64,000 bases of DNA. Origin: Nocardia anocheti. GTDB lineage: Bacteria; Actinomycetota; Actinomycetes; Mycobacteriales; Mycobacteriaceae. The notes under the pieces are model-generated. The model was not told the origin of the DNA. It worked only from the letters and a program-made list of their open reading frames with translations, and made no database searches. The first letter of the stretch is position 1, and the number at the start of each line of letters is the position of its first letter. The stretch is taken from assembly GCF_029675105.1 (NCBI RefSeq), contig NZ_JAQQFV010000001.1, positions 248,001 to 312,000 of the forward strand. Reading direction: 5' to 3'. A program made the translations under genes and the position numbers. Positions 9,657-21,470 of this stretch are shown here, piece after piece.

Positions 9657-10481
9657 GTGCTGTCGTGTGATGACATCGCAGCCGCCTGGCTCGCCCACAC
9701 CGACTTCGCTGGCGACAACGCCGCGGTCGGCCTGCTGAGCCGGGCGATCAGCCCCCAGGACTACGACATCAAACGCGATTCGCTGCCCGTCGCCGCCGCG
9801 GCGGACCCGGCGACCGCGGCCGCCATCCTGCAACTGCTCGAACGTGGGCAGGTGCCGACGATGGCCGCCATCCGCACCCTCACCGCGCAGAACGAGATGC
9901 GCCGCGAGGCCGAGCGGATCGAGCGCCTCGGCCGCCGCGCCCAGCGCAGCATCGACGAGTTCGGCCGCATCCTGGCCCGCCTCGCCGCCGCCCACTGGGC
10001 CGCCCACGACATCGGCCCGACCAGGCGCGATGTGCTCGCCGACCCGGCGATCACCGACCTGATCACCGAACGCGTCGGCGAGATCGCACCCTCGGCGGTC
10101 AAGCATCTGTGGCTCATCGAGCGCGCGCAGCGGGCGGGCTGGATCGCCTCGAGCGCGAGTCCGGGCTCGCTGTGCCCGGCCCGGCGCTGGCACACCACCA
10201 AGTACGGCAACCGGGTCTCGCAGAAACCGGTCAACACCATCGGCAAACTCGTCGCCGGTTTCGTCGTGGAGTACACCGCGAGCAAGGGCAGGCCGCCGAG
10301 TTGGGCGGTGCTCTCGCGCGATGCCCGCGACGATCGCGGCCGCCGCGTCTTCTTCGACGTGGCCGACGCGCACGCCCAGCGACGCTGGCTCACCACCGCC
10401 GAATGGCTGGCCGACAGCGACGACCTGCCGCTTCCCGGCCGCCGCGGCGCCAAGGCCCTGGCGAAGGAAAATCGCGCCTGA
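9657..10481 (+). CDS. Conserved-looking hypothetical protein, helical
   Basis: A 274-aa soluble protein that I do not recognise. The GTG start at 9657 is set by GGAGG at 9641-9645. It has no signal peptide or membrane segment. Residues about 85-130 form a charged, coiled-coil-like helix (RREAERIERLGRRAQRSIDE), followed by a region that could be a winged helix (around IGPTRRDVLADPAITDLI) and a tail rich in Arg and Trp. It reads away from dnaX, and its stop is 76 bases before the ammonium transporter gene. A DNA-binding role is possible but unproven. Confidence 0.75.
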   Translation: MLSCDDIAAAWLAHTDFAGDNAAVGLLSRAISPQDYDIKRDSLPVAAAADPATAAAILQLLERGQVPTMAAIRTLTAQNEMRREAERIERLGRRAQRSIDEFGRILARLAAAHWAAHDIGPTRRDVLADPAITDLITERVGEIAPSAVKHLWLIERAQRAGWIASSASPGSLCPARRWHTTKYGNRVSQKPVNTIGKLVAGFVVEYTASKGRPPSWAVLSRDARDDRGRRVFFDVADAHAQRRWLTTAEWLADSDDLPLPGRRGAKALAKENRA

Positions 10482-10557
10482 ACCCCCTCCGCTCCGCCGG
10501 GTACCGGTGAGTATTCGGTAATTTCCTCGCAACGCATTCCGCGTGAAAGGAGTTACC

Positions 10558-11847
<1,290 letters not shown>

Positions 11848-11850
11848 GCG

Positions 11851-13005
11851 CTAGCTGACCTCGTCGGCCGGGGCCAGCCAGGTGTTGCACTCGAAATTGC
11901 GGTTCTTGGTGTAGCCGTGGTTGTACCAGTTGCCGTTGTGTTCGGGGGTGCCGTGATCGCGGTGGCGGCCGTTGCCGTCACCGCGCTGGTAGTGGTTCTT
12001 GATCGCCGAGGAACTCTCCTGCGGCGTGTAGGAACCACCGGCCTCGGCCGAGCCGATGAACATGCCGCCGAAACAGCTGGCCTGCAACTCCATCCGACGC
12101 GAGGCCTCCAGTCCACCGGCCGACATGGTGCCCTGGTCCCGCCGCTGATTCGACGCCGCCTGCAACAGGCCGGTCAGACCCTGGATGTGGTGGCCGTACT
12201 CGTGCGCGTAGATCGACAGCGCCTCCATCGGCGGGAACGGCGTGCGGTAGTTGAGCAGTTCCGCGGTCGACATGTAGATCGTGGCCGAGGCGCTGCAGTA
12301 GAACGCGTCGCTCGACGCGGTACCGCACGGCGACGAGAGCTGCGACTTGTTCTCGGCGACAACCAGTCCCGGGCTGCTGAACGGCAGGTTCGCGGCGGCC
12401 AGGTTCGGTCGCCACATGTCGTCGAGGCAGGTCGCGGCCGCGGCGAAGAAGGCGCGTGCGGTCGCGGCGTCGGTGGCCCAGCGCGGGAGATCGCAGTCCA
12501 GGTTGCTCAGGCCCCAGTCGTCGTCGCGGAACAGCGGGTGCTGGCCCAGGGCGATCACCGGTTGCGGGCCAGCGGGTTTGGTGGTGGTCGGCACGGTGGT
12601 GCGCGCGGAGGTCGTCGCCCGGGTGGTGGTGACCGGATTCGTGGTCGGCGCGGGCGAATACGAGGGCGTGTAGGTGAAACTCGGTGGGGTCGTGCGCGCG
12701 ACGGTGTCGGTCGAGTTGTCCGAGACGCCGACCGCGACCAGCAGCGCTCCGACCACACCGACCACGACCAGGATCGTCAGCACCGCACCCAGCACTCCCG
12801 AGCCACCACCGCGCGGCGGCGGCCGATACCCGTGCGGCGCATAGCCGTACGGCGGCGGCAGCGGACGCGGATAGGCCGGGCGCCCGTACGGCGGCGGGAC
12901 CGGGCGCCCGTAGGGCGGCATCGGCCTGCCGTAGGGCGCGGGATAGCCCGGCGGCGGTCGATAGCCGGGCGGCGGACCACCGTACGGTCCGGGCGGACCG
13001 GTCAA
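11851..13005 (-). CDS. Membrane-anchored neutral zinc metallopeptidase (YpfJ-like), copy 2
   Basis: A 384-aa protein with a Pro/Gly/Tyr-rich cytoplasmic N-terminus (about 1-70), one membrane helix (GVLGAVLTILVVVGVVGALLVAVGV), a Thr/Ser/Pro-rich stalk and an extracytoplasmic peptidase domain. The zinc motif HEYGHH is present with a downstream ligand candidate in RRMELQASCFGG, as in the YpfJ family. The start is TTG at 13005, overlapping the TGA of the upstream paralog (TTGA), so translation is probably coupled. Two cysteines near the N-terminus of the catalytic domain and two later ones could form disulfides. The substrate is unknown. Confidence 0.88.
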   Translation of the reverse strand: MTGPPGPYGGPPPGYRPPPGYPAPYGRPMPPYGRPVPPPYGRPAYPRPLPPPYGYAPHGYRPPPRGGGSGVLGAVLTILVVVGVVGALLVAVGVSDNSTDTVARTTPPSFTYTPSYSPAPTTNPVTTTRATTSARTTVPTTTKPAGPQPVIALGQHPLFRDDDWGLSNLDCDLPRWATDAATARAFFAAAATCLDDMWRPNLAAANLPFSSPGLVVAENKSQLSSPCGTASSDAFYCSASATIYMSTAELLNYRTPFPPMEALSIYAHEYGHHIQGLTGLLQAASNQRRDQGTMSAGGLEASRRMELQASCFGGMFIGSAEAGGSYTPQESSSAIKNHYQRGDGNGRHRDHGTPEHNGNWYNHGYTKNRNFECNTWLAPADEVS

Positions 13006-14120
13006 CTCACATCACTCGCGCTGGCGATGAAGGTGTTGCACTGGGCGGTGAGATTGCGATCGAGTCCGGCCTCGAACCACTGGCCGCCGTGCTCGGAGGT
13101 GCCGTGGTCGCGCATGTCGCCGGGGCCGTCACCGCGCCCGTAGGCGTCCTTGGTGGCGAGGGTGACCTGGCTCGCGGTGAGCGAGTTGCCGCCCTTGGAC
13201 GAGGCGATGAACATGCCGTCGAAGCAGTTGGCCTGCAACTCGACCCGGCGCGAGAGCTCGAGGCCCTTGTCCGAGCGGGCGCCCACGTCGACGCGTTCGC
13301 TGTTGGCCTTGCGCAGGATGCCCGACTGGGCCTGGATGTGGTGGCCGTACTCGTGGGCGAACACCGAGAGGTAGACGACCCAGTTGTCCTTGAACATGTC
13401 GGTCTGCAACTGGCTGATCGGCATGTAGATGGTCTTGTTGGCCGCGCAGTAGAAGGCGGCGAAGTTGCTGGTCGAGCCTGTGCACGGGGTGGTGATGCCC
13501 GCGGTGGTCGCGGTGACGCTGAGCTTGGGCGACTCGAAGGGCAGATCGTTGTCGGTCAGCAACGGCTTCCACGCCGCGTCCAGGCAGGTGGCGGCGGATT
13601 CGAAGAACGCGCGGGCCTTGTCCACCTGGGTGCCCCACGGCGAGTAGTCGCAGGAGGCGGGCACCAGCGAGCCGTTGGCGTCCAGCAGCAGCGGGTTGTC
13701 GCCGGTCTTGGCGGGCGCGGTGCCGGGCTCGGGCGAGTAGGTGGTGCTCGGCTTGGGGCCCACGGCCACCGAGCCGATGTCGATGCCGTTGCGCACCGCG
13801 TAGCGCACCAGAATGCTGACCACCGCGATGATCACCACCAGCAGCAGCGAGACGAAACGGCCGCCACCTTTGCGCGGCGGCGGCGTCGGCCTGCCCGGCG
13901 GACCGTAGGGCATCGGCGGGGGCCGGTAACCCGGCGGCGGACCGTAGGAGGCGGGGCGCGGCGAATAACCCTGGGGATAACCCTGCGGCTGTTGATAACC
14001 CGGTGGCGGACCGTAGCCCGGTTGTGGGCGGTATCCCGGCGGCGGTCCATAGCCGGGAGGCGGCGGAACCCGACGTCCACCAGGCCCTGCCGGGCCATAT
14101 CCGTACGGTGGTTGGGTCAC
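13002..14120 (-). CDS. Membrane-anchored neutral zinc metallopeptidase (YpfJ-like), copy 1
   Basis: First gene of a two-gene operon with its paralog. The 372-aa product starts with PGYGPPPGYRP-type repeats, then has a membrane helix (FVSLLLVVIIAVVSILV), a short linker and the peptidase domain with HEYGHHIQ and RRVELQANCFDG. GTG 14120 is chosen because it opens the Pro/Gly-rich segment and is preceded by GGGGG-type Shine-Dalgarno sequence; the upstream in-frame ATG at 14177 adds only an Arg-rich stretch. The catalytic domain should face the cell wall. The overlap with the next gene is four bases. Confidence 0.88.
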   Translation of the reverse strand: MTQPPYGYGPAGPGGRRVPPPPGYGPPPGYRPQPGYGPPPGYQQPQGYPQGYSPRPASYGPPPGYRPPPMPYGPPGRPTPPPRKGGGRFVSLLLVVIIAVVSILVRYAVRNGIDIGSVAVGPKPSTTYSPEPGTAPAKTGDNPLLLDANGSLVPASCDYSPWGTQVDKARAFFESAATCLDAAWKPLLTDNDLPFESPKLSVTATTAGITTPCTGSTSNFAAFYCAANKTIYMPISQLQTDMFKDNWVVYLSVFAHEYGHHIQAQSGILRKANSERVDVGARSDKGLELSRRVELQANCFDGMFIASSKGGNSLTASQVTLATKDAYGRGDGPGDMRDHGTSEHGGQWFEAGLDRNLTAQCNTFIASASDVS

Positions 14121-14197
14121 GTCCCCCGTACCCCCTCGTCTAGTTCGTCGCCGACAGCCGCTGACGCAGGATAGCAAGCTGTCTAGAGTAAGCAGCC

Positions 14198-15823
14198 ATG
14201 CTGACTTTTCGGGGGGGCGCCGCGAGCGCGCTGCTACTCGCTTCGGCGGGTCTGCTCGCGGCCGCGCCGGTAGCCCACACGCAGCCCGCGCCCGCCGGTG
14301 TCACGATCACCGCCGACCTCACCCTCACCGAGGACGGTGTGCTCCGCGTCACCGAGACCGTCGGTGTTCCCGCCGACGGCAACTTCACGATGTCGCTGCC
14401 GCTGCGCGTGCAGATCGACGACGACGTGGAGCGGGTTTTCAAGGTCACCGATGTCACCGCGACCGGCGCGGGCACCGCGACCACGGCCAACGACCAGTTC
14501 GTCGTCGAGGCGAAGCCGGGTGAATCCACGTTCACCTACTCGGTGCACAACACCGTCGCCGACGCCCCCGGCACCCAGGTGTTCCACTGGCTCGGCGTCC
14601 TCAACGCCGATATCGCCGCGCTGGACGTCTCGGTGATCAGCCCCAGCTATCAAATGGGCATCGTCGACTGCAAACTCGGTCCGGCGGGCAATGCCCGACC
14701 GTGCGCCGACGTGCACACCGAACCCGACGGTGTGCTGTATCTGACCCAGACCGATCTGCGCAAGGGTGACGCGATCGACCTCACCCTGCAGATGCCCCCC
14801 GGCACCGTCCCGGCCAACGCCGATGTGCGCGACGGCAGCGCCGCGGGTCCGTTCTCGTTCACCGCGCCGGTCTTCGCCGCCTTCGGCGCGCTGCTGGCCG
14901 CGCTAGCGGCGATGGTGGCCTACGTGCTGTTCGCCCGGAAACGCGCGGCCGCGGCCGTCGCGGGCAACGACACCTTCCAACCGCTGACCCAGCAGGGCGG
15001 CCGGGTCGACTTCACCACCCCCGACGGCGTGCTGCCCGGCGAGGCGGGTCTGCTGCTCGACGAACAGGTCGATCCGGTCGACATCGCCGCCACCGTCGTG
15101 GATCTCGCGGTACGCCGCTACCTGTGGATCGCGCCGGTGAACGCGCGCGGCGAGGACGACTGGCGGATCAGCCGCGTCAACGCGCCCGACGACCAGCTGC
15201 GCGACTACGAGCGCGTCGTCTACGACATGCTGCTGCCCGAGGGCACCGACACCGTCGCCGTGCGCGAACTGCGCGCGCCGGGACGCGTTGAGCTGGAACC
15301 GATCCGGGCCGCCATGCGCGCCGACGCCGTGCTCACCGGCGCCTTCGCCGACCCGAGGCAGCGGGCGCTGCCGCGCTGGATCGGCGCCGCCCTCATCGCG
15401 GTCGGCGTCGTCACCACGGTGGCGCTGGCGCTCACTTCCGGACACGCGCTGGTCGGCGTCGCCATCGCGCTGGCGGGCGGGGCGGCGATGCTGCTGCCCA
15501 ACTACCTGCCCACCCGCACCACCTTCGGTGACACCACCGTCGGTCGCATCCGCGCCATGCAGCGCGGCCTGGACGCCGTTACCCGCGCGCAGATTCCGCC
15601 GATCGACCAGGAGACGGTGTTCTCCCGGGCCCTGCCCTACACGGTGATCAACGGCCGCGCCGACAACTGGGTGCGCACCTTCCGCGACATGGACCCGTCG
15701 GCCGACTCACAGCCGGGCCTGTACTGGTTCGCCGGTTACGACCGCGACCGCGACCTGCACCGCTTCGCGTCGCAGTTCCCGTTCTTCATCACGGCCCTGG
15801 AAGGGGCGTTCAACCCACGCTGA
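14198..15823 (+). CDS. DUF2207-type membrane protein
   Basis: 541 aa. A signal peptide (residues 1-28) leads to an extracellular beta-rich domain with alternating motifs such as DGVLRVTETVGVP. A membrane helix follows near 226-248 (FAAFGALLAALAAMVAYVLFA), then a cytoplasmic region of about 140 residues, two more helices near 392-432 and a cytoplasmic tail. This layout is that of the DUF2207 family of predicted membrane proteins, whose function is not known. The ATG start is 77 bases from the divergent peptidase operon. Confidence 0.85.
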   Translation: MLTFRGGAASALLLASAGLLAAAPVAHTQPAPAGVTITADLTLTEDGVLRVTETVGVPADGNFTMSLPLRVQIDDDVERVFKVTDVTATGAGTATTANDQFVVEAKPGESTFTYSVHNTVADAPGTQVFHWLGVLNADIAALDVSVISPSYQMGIVDCKLGPAGNARPCADVHTEPDGVLYLTQTDLRKGDAIDLTLQMPPGTVPANADVRDGSAAGPFSFTAPVFAAFGALLAALAAMVAYVLFARKRAAAAVAGNDTFQPLTQQGGRVDFTTPDGVLPGEAGLLLDEQVDPVDIAATVVDLAVRRYLWIAPVNARGEDDWRISRVNAPDDQLRDYERVVYDMLLPEGTDTVAVRELRAPGRVELEPIRAAMRADAVLTGAFADPRQRALPRWIGAALIAVGVVTTVALALTSGHALVGVAIALAGGAAMLLPNYLPTRTTFGDTTVGRIRAMQRGLDAVTRAQIPPIDQETVFSRALPYTVINGRADNWVRTFRDMDPSADSQPGLYWFAGYDRDRDLHRFASQFPFFITALEGAFNPR

Positions 15824-15843
15824 GCGCCCCCGTCCGCCGGGTG

Positions 15844-17124
15844 CTACACCCGGCGGATGGCGGCCAGCGGATCGGCGTAGAGCGCGCTCAGCGAGGTGAC
15901 CACCGCGGCGAATTCCTGTACCTTGCCGCCGAATCCGCTGATCCGGATGTCGGTGGGCGGCAGCTGGGTGCTCTGGGTGAACGCCCGCGCGACGTGGCCG
16001 AGGGCGGGCCGGTAGCCGGTGAAGGCCTGGCCGCCCAGGACCACCCGGTCGGGGTTGAGCATGTCGCGCACCAGGGCCACGGTCTGACCGAGCATGGTCG
16101 CGCGCTCGGCGAGCAGTTCCCGCGCCGGTTCGGAACCGGACTCGGCGGCCCGGTACAGATCGGCGATGGTGGTGCCCACGGTGCCGTTGTAGGCCGGAAT
16201 GATGCCGCGGCCGACCGCGCGCGCCTGCAGGGCCCGGTCGCCGACGGTCACTTCCAAGCAGCCGCGTCGGCCGCAGGTGCACTGCACGTCCGAACCGGTC
16301 GGCAGGTGCGCGATGGAACCGGGGCCGTTGCTCGGGGTGTGCACCCGGCCGTCGAGGGTGACGGCGATGCCCGCGGTCTCGCGGACGTAGAAGTACAGGC
16401 TGGAGCCGTGCTGGGTGGCGGGCAGTTCGGTGTCGGGCTCGGGGCGGCGCGCGTCGAAGGTGGGCAGCAGCAGCTCGGAGGCGGCCATGGCCTCCACGTG
16501 CGGGGCCACCGAGACGGGCAGTTCGAGCACGTCACCGAGGACCTGGCCGAGCGGAGCGCCCTTCCAGTCCAGCTTGGGATGGTCGACGACACCGGTGTGC
16601 GGGTCGACCCGGCCACCGATCGCGACGCCCGCCCACAGCGGGGTGCGCTTGTGCCAGCGCTGCAGGAACGCCTTGGCGCTGCGGGCCACGGTGGTGACCG
16701 CGAAATCCTGGCCGGTCTGCGGGGTCGCGATGGCGAGTCCACCGAGGATGCGACCGCGCAGGTCGGCGGCCACGATCTTGGTCGCGGCGGCACCGATGTG
16801 GATGCCGATGGTCAGGTAGGCCTCGTGGTCGATCTCGAAGGGCACCCGGGGACGGCCCACCGCACCGGCGGCGGTGAGGTCGGGGCGCTCGCGCAGCAGA
16901 CCGGCGGCGAGCAGCGAGGCGACCTGCCGGTTCACCGTCGCGATGCTCAGACCTGTTGTGCGCGCGGCATTGTCGCGCGAGACCGGGCCGGAGGCGGCGG
17001 TGCGCAGCACGGCGGCGGCGGGGTTGTCGCTGCGGCGCAGCTCAGGCGCTACGACAGGACGGGAGACACGAGGACGACCGGCACCCGCCCGAGAAAGGGG
17101 GCGGTCGATGGTGGGAGCAGACAT
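15844..17124 (-). CDS. ROK-family transcriptional regulator
   Basis: 426-aa regulator with a winged helix-turn-helix at the N-terminus (about 30-95: AVLRTAASGPVSRDNAARTT then SIATVNRQVASLLAAGLL) fused to a sugar-kinase-like ROK domain. The ROK zinc/sugar motif CTCGRRGCLE is intact. Such proteins usually repress sugar-use genes and are released by a sugar ligand. No sugar transport or catabolic gene is adjacent, so the target is unclear. ATG 17124 has AAGGAA upstream; a start at 17157 is in frame but places the ribosome site inside the gene. A perfect palindrome begins 18 bases upstream of the start. Confidence 0.9.
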   Translation of the reverse strand: MSAPTIDRPLSRAGAGRPRVSRPVVAPELRRSDNPAAAVLRTAASGPVSRDNAARTTGLSIATVNRQVASLLAAGLLRERPDLTAAGAVGRPRVPFEIDHEAYLTIGIHIGAAATKIVAADLRGRILGGLAIATPQTGQDFAVTTVARSAKAFLQRWHKRTPLWAGVAIGGRVDPHTGVVDHPKLDWKGAPLGQVLGDVLELPVSVAPHVEAMAASELLLPTFDARRPEPDTELPATQHGSSLYFYVRETAGIAVTLDGRVHTPSNGPGSIAHLPTGSDVQCTCGRRGCLEVTVGDRALQARAVGRGIIPAYNGTVGTTIADLYRAAESGSEPARELLAERATMLGQTVALVRDMLNPDRVVLGGQAFTGYRPALGHVARAFTQSTQLPPTDIRISGFGGKVQEFAAVVTSLSALYADPLAAIRRV

Positions 17125-17141
17125 ATGAAGTTCCTTGCTGA

Positions 17142-17164
17142 AATCCCGTTGTCGCAACGGGATT
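17142..17164. promoter_or_regulatory. Perfect palindromic operator upstream of the ROK gene
   Basis: AATCCCGTTG - TCG - CAACGGGATT: ten-base arms with a three-base centre and no mismatch. It lies 18 bases upstream of the ROK start codon. This fits an autoregulatory operator; the binding is inferred. Confidence 0.65.
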
Positions 17165-17440
17165 GCCTACACGTGTGGCTTGGCAGCACGCGAGCCGAAA
17201 AGACTCAGCTGCAGCGACAGGAACGACACAGTTCGCGGGTCAACGGCAGACGCAATCCCAGAGCGGCGGTCACGTAGGTGACCCGCGCTGCGAGGGGATG
17301 GTTGCCGGACATAACAATCAAGTTAACACCGAATTCGCACCCATCCAAGCGGAACCGGCGGATTGTGCTGTGCGGCACACCATATCCGCAGGTCAGCTGG
17401 TTGTGACCCGGGCGCAATACGGACACCCCGGACATCACGA

Positions 17441-17468
17441 CGCCCCCTCCGGTGCTCCGGAGGGGGCG
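17441..17468 (-). terminator. Perfect 12-bp stem, 4-base loop terminator hairpin
   Basis: CGCCCCCTCCGG - TGCT - CCGGAGGGGGCG. It sits 17 bases beyond the stop of the secreted-protein gene, in the right place to end that transcript. Confidence 0.75.
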
Positions 17469-17484
17469 CTGACGATGTGGGTGA

Positions 17485-18198
17485 CTACTTGGTAGCCGGA
17501 GCCGTGAAGGGCTGGTTGATCGTGGTGATGTACTGGATCGCCGCACCGATGGCGACCGGAGCCGCGATCAGGATCTGACCCGCCAGGGCGCCGAGGCTAC
17601 CGATGGCCAGGATGCCACCGATGCAGCCGATCGCGGCGGCGGGCAGGAACGGACCGAACAGGCCGACGATGGTCGCCGAGGCCACGGTCGCGCCGACGAT
17701 GCCACCCAGGACGCAACCGACGGCGCCGCCACCGATGCCACCGACCAGCGCGCCGACCGCGGCACCGAGGGAGATGGTGGAGGTCAGACGGCTCCAGGCG
17801 GCCTGCTCACGGTCGTACTCGGACTTCCAAGGGGCCTTGTCCTCGAAGGGCAGCGCAACCGGCTTGTACACGGCCTTGGCCGGGTCCAGCTGCGGGGTCA
17901 GCACGGCCTTGTTGCCCGAGATCTCGGCCGCGATCGGCAGCTCGAAGTCGTCGAGACGGAACGACAGCGGGGTGGCCGCCACCGTGGTGCCGTCGGCCGC
18001 CTTCACCTTGAAGGCACCCTCCTCGACGACCAGCGAACCGGCGTCGGTGGTGATCACCGAGGTGCCGTTGACTTCCTGGGCGCTGAAATTGATCGGGGCG
18101 GCGGCCTCGGCGGCCGGGTCCGCGTAGGAGGTGCCCGCGGCAACACCGGTCGCCAGGGTCACGAGCGCCGCAACCACGGCGAGCTTCCTCATCTTCAT
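17485..18198 (-). CDS. Secreted hypothetical protein with glycine-rich hydrophobic C-terminus
   Basis: 237 aa. Residues 1-26 are a classical signal peptide ending ...GTSYA|DP. Residues about 30-140 are a soluble beta-rich region, and about 145-230 are hydrophobic and rich in Gly and Ala (GAAVGALVGGIGGGAVG and similar), resembling stacked membrane or pore-like helices. Start ATG 18198 (a second Met is two codons on). The layout resembles secreted proteins common in Nocardia, but I cannot name a function. Confidence 0.8.
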   Translation of the reverse strand: MKMRKLAVVAALVTLATGVAAGTSYADPAAEAAAPINFSAQEVNGTSVITTDAGSLVVEEGAFKVKAADGTTVAATPLSFRLDDFELPIAAEISGNKAVLTPQLDPAKAVYKPVALPFEDKAPWKSEYDREQAAWSRLTSTISLGAAVGALVGGIGGGAVGCVLGGIVGATVASATIVGLFGPFLPAAAIGCIGGILAIGSLGALAGQILIAAPVAIGAAIQYITTINQPFTAPATK

Positions 18199-18304
18199 AA
18201 ACGTGCCAATCCCTCATCTGTGGTGGAGCTGTTCGAGAAGCAAGCTTCGAGCAGAACCGCGCTCGGGACGAGGGATAAAAACAGCGAGATCGGAACCCGG
18301 AATT

Positions 18305-18883
18305 TCAGCCGGTGGCTTTCGCCGCCGCTTTCGCCTGTTTCTTGAATTCCCGTACTTCGGCGAGGGTTTCGGCGTCGACGACGTCGGCGACCGAACGTCG
18401 CGAGCCCTCGTCACCGTAGGAACCGGCCGCTTTTCGCCAGCCGGTGGGACGCACATCACGCTGCTTGCCCAGCAGTGCCAGGAAGATCTTGGCCTTCTGC
18501 GCGCCGAAGCCCGGCAGGTCCTGCAACCTGCGCAGCACCTCCTTGCCATCGGGATCGCCGCTGGTCCAGATGTTGGCGGGCACCCCGTCGTAGTGGTCGA
18601 TGACGTACTGGGCCAGCGCCTGGGCCCGGCGCGCCATCGAGCGGCCGTAGCGGTGGATCGCCGGGGGCGTGGCGGCGAGTTCCTCGAATTCCGCGGGATC
18701 GGCCTCGGCGATGCGGCGCAGGTCAAATCCGCCCATTCGCTCGGCGAGTTTGCGGGGCCCGCGAAACGCGTGTTCCATCGGATACTGCTGGTCGAGCAAC
18801 ATTCCCAGCAGCAGCGCGAAATCATCGCTACTCAGGAGTTCGTCGGCTTCGGGTTCCTGAGCCAGACACAGCGTACGAGTCAT
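18305..18883 (-). CDS. HhH-GPD family DNA base-excision repair protein
   Basis: 192-aa protein of the HhH-GPD superfamily (DNA glycosylases/AP lyases). The hairpin-helix-hairpin is visible as LQDLPGFGAQKAKIFLALLGK, and an N-terminal helical region carries LLGMLLDQQYPMEHAF. It has no iron-sulfur cysteine cluster. ATG 18883 is chosen because MTRTLCLAQEPEAD matches the usual start of these actinobacterial proteins; in-frame codons continue upstream to 18946 but run into the divergent gene. The lesion recognised is unknown. Confidence 0.85.
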   Translation of the reverse strand: MTRTLCLAQEPEADELLSSDDFALLLGMLLDQQYPMEHAFRGPRKLAERMGGFDLRRIAEADPAEFEELAATPPAIHRYGRSMARRAQALAQYVIDHYDGVPANIWTSGDPDGKEVLRRLQDLPGFGAQKAKIFLALLGKQRDVRPTGWRKAAGSYGDEGSRRSVADVVDAETLAEVREFKKQAKAAAKATG

Positions 18884-18938
18884 ACATTCATCGTGACACA
18901 TTTCACCAGTAGCCTCTGAGTTCATGATGGCGGTACCC

Positions 18939-19742
18939 ATGACCAACTACACCCCCCGTCCCGACCGTTTCGATCAAGCGGGCAAGGACCAACTCGTCGA
19001 CGCCCACGATCTGGAGGTCACCCAGCCCGGGATGCGCAGCCTGCGCGCCTGGAGCCACGACGCGCTCGCGCTACGCCCCGGCGAACGCGCCCTCGACATC
19101 GGTTCCGGCACCGGTTCGGAGGTGTTCGCCTTCGCCGACGCGGTGGGCCCGACCGGCGCCGCCATCGGCGTGGAACCCGACCCGAACCTGCTGGCCTCGG
19201 CCGAGCGCAGGACCACCGACGAGGGCTCCACCGCGCGTTTCGTCTCCGGTGACGCCTACGGCCTGCCCTTCGGCGGCGACGCCTTCGACGCCGTACTCTG
19301 CGAACGCGCCTTCCAGCACCTGACCGCCCCCGCCAGAGCCGCCGCCGAGATCGCCCGCGTCCTGCGCCCCGGCGGCCGCGCGGTGGTGGTCGACAGCGAT
19401 TGGGCCACGGCCATCGTGCACCCCGGCGACCCCCGCGTGGTGCGCGCCGTGATCGACACCCTGATCTCCTCGACCACCAATCCCCTGTCCGGCCGCAGAC
19501 TCGCTGGCCTGCTCAGCGACGCCGGACTGGTCGTCGACGAGGTGGGTTCCCAAGCTCTGGTCCAGGACCGCACCGTAGGCGCGGGCGCGCTGGTCAGCCG
19601 CATCGCCGACCTGGCCGTGCTCCGCGGCACGATCACCGCCGAAGAACGCGATCAGCTCCTCACCGACCTACGCGCGGGCGCCGACCGAGGCGACATCCAC
19701 ATCTCGGTCACCCTGTTCGGCGTACTCGCACACAAGCCATAG
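18939..19742 (+). CDS. SAM-dependent methyltransferase (class I)
   Basis: 267-aa Rossmann methyltransferase. Motif I is LDIGSGTGSE, the acidic end of strand 2 is GVEPD, motif II is AVLCERAFQHL and the following LRPGGRAVVVD is typical. The substrate is unknown, though the fold and length resemble methyltransferases of the UbiE/arsM type that act on small molecules. Start ATG 18939 is preferred by similarity of the opening residues; in-frame ATGs at 18924 and 18927 are alternatives. It diverges from the HhH-GPD gene and ends 20 bases before intergenic repeat copy A. Confidence 0.85.
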   Translation: MTNYTPRPDRFDQAGKDQLVDAHDLEVTQPGMRSLRAWSHDALALRPGERALDIGSGTGSEVFAFADAVGPTGAAIGVEPDPNLLASAERRTTDEGSTARFVSGDAYGLPFGGDAFDAVLCERAFQHLTAPARAAAEIARVLRPGGRAVVVDSDWATAIVHPGDPRVVRAVIDTLISSTTNPLSGRRLAGLLSDAGLVVDEVGSQALVQDRTVGAGALVSRIADLAVLRGTITAEERDQLLTDLRAGADRGDIHISVTLFGVLAHKP

Positions 19743-19761
19743 CCCAACCCGACCGCCCACC

Positions 19762-19920
19762 CAGCCCCGCACCCGCGACCCCGAGGAGCGGCGGCCACGA
19801 AGTGGCCGGTCGCGGCCCGGGTCGCCGGTCAGGCGCCGTTGCGTACGCGACGAAGGAGCAAGCAACGGTGCCTGACCGGCGGCCCCCCAGGGGGCCGCGA
19901 CTCGAGCGCGCCAGCGCTCC
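19762..19920. repeat. Dispersed structured intergenic repeat, copy A
   Basis: About 159 bp, nearly identical to copies at 32971-33127 and 34494-34649. It has four hairpins in series: an outer CCGCGAC/GTCGCGG stem (19773-19779, 19809-19815) enclosing CGGCCAC-GAA-GTGGCCG; a 19-bp arm pair (19824-19842 with 19862-19880); GGCCCCC-CA-GGGGGCC (19881-19896); and GAGCGC-GCCA-GCGCTC (19904-19919). The inner hairpin differs from copies B and C at both arms, so pairing is kept by compensating changes. It ends three bases before the aminotransferase stop codon. The one mispair in the long stem is G-T (GCAACGGTGCC), which can wobble in RNA. Confidence 0.9.
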
Positions 19921-19923
19921 AAA

Positions 19924-21444
<1,521 letters not shown>

Positions 21445-21470
21445 GTCGGCCAGTGTAGCGGTTGTCGGAG

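Larger units (their letters stand above)
17125..17484. other. 360-bp region between the ROK gene and a secreted-protein gene
   Basis: Holds the ROK operator (17142-17164) at one end and the terminator of the next minus-strand gene (17441-17468) at the other. The middle is lower in GC and probably carries the ROK promoter. No coding sequence with a convincing start was seen. Confidence 0.6.

Noticed and set aside
12684..14174. Arg/Ala-rich plus-strand frame opposite the metallopeptidase genes
   Set aside because: Antisense shadow of two genes with HEYGHH motifs; no ribosome site or domain.
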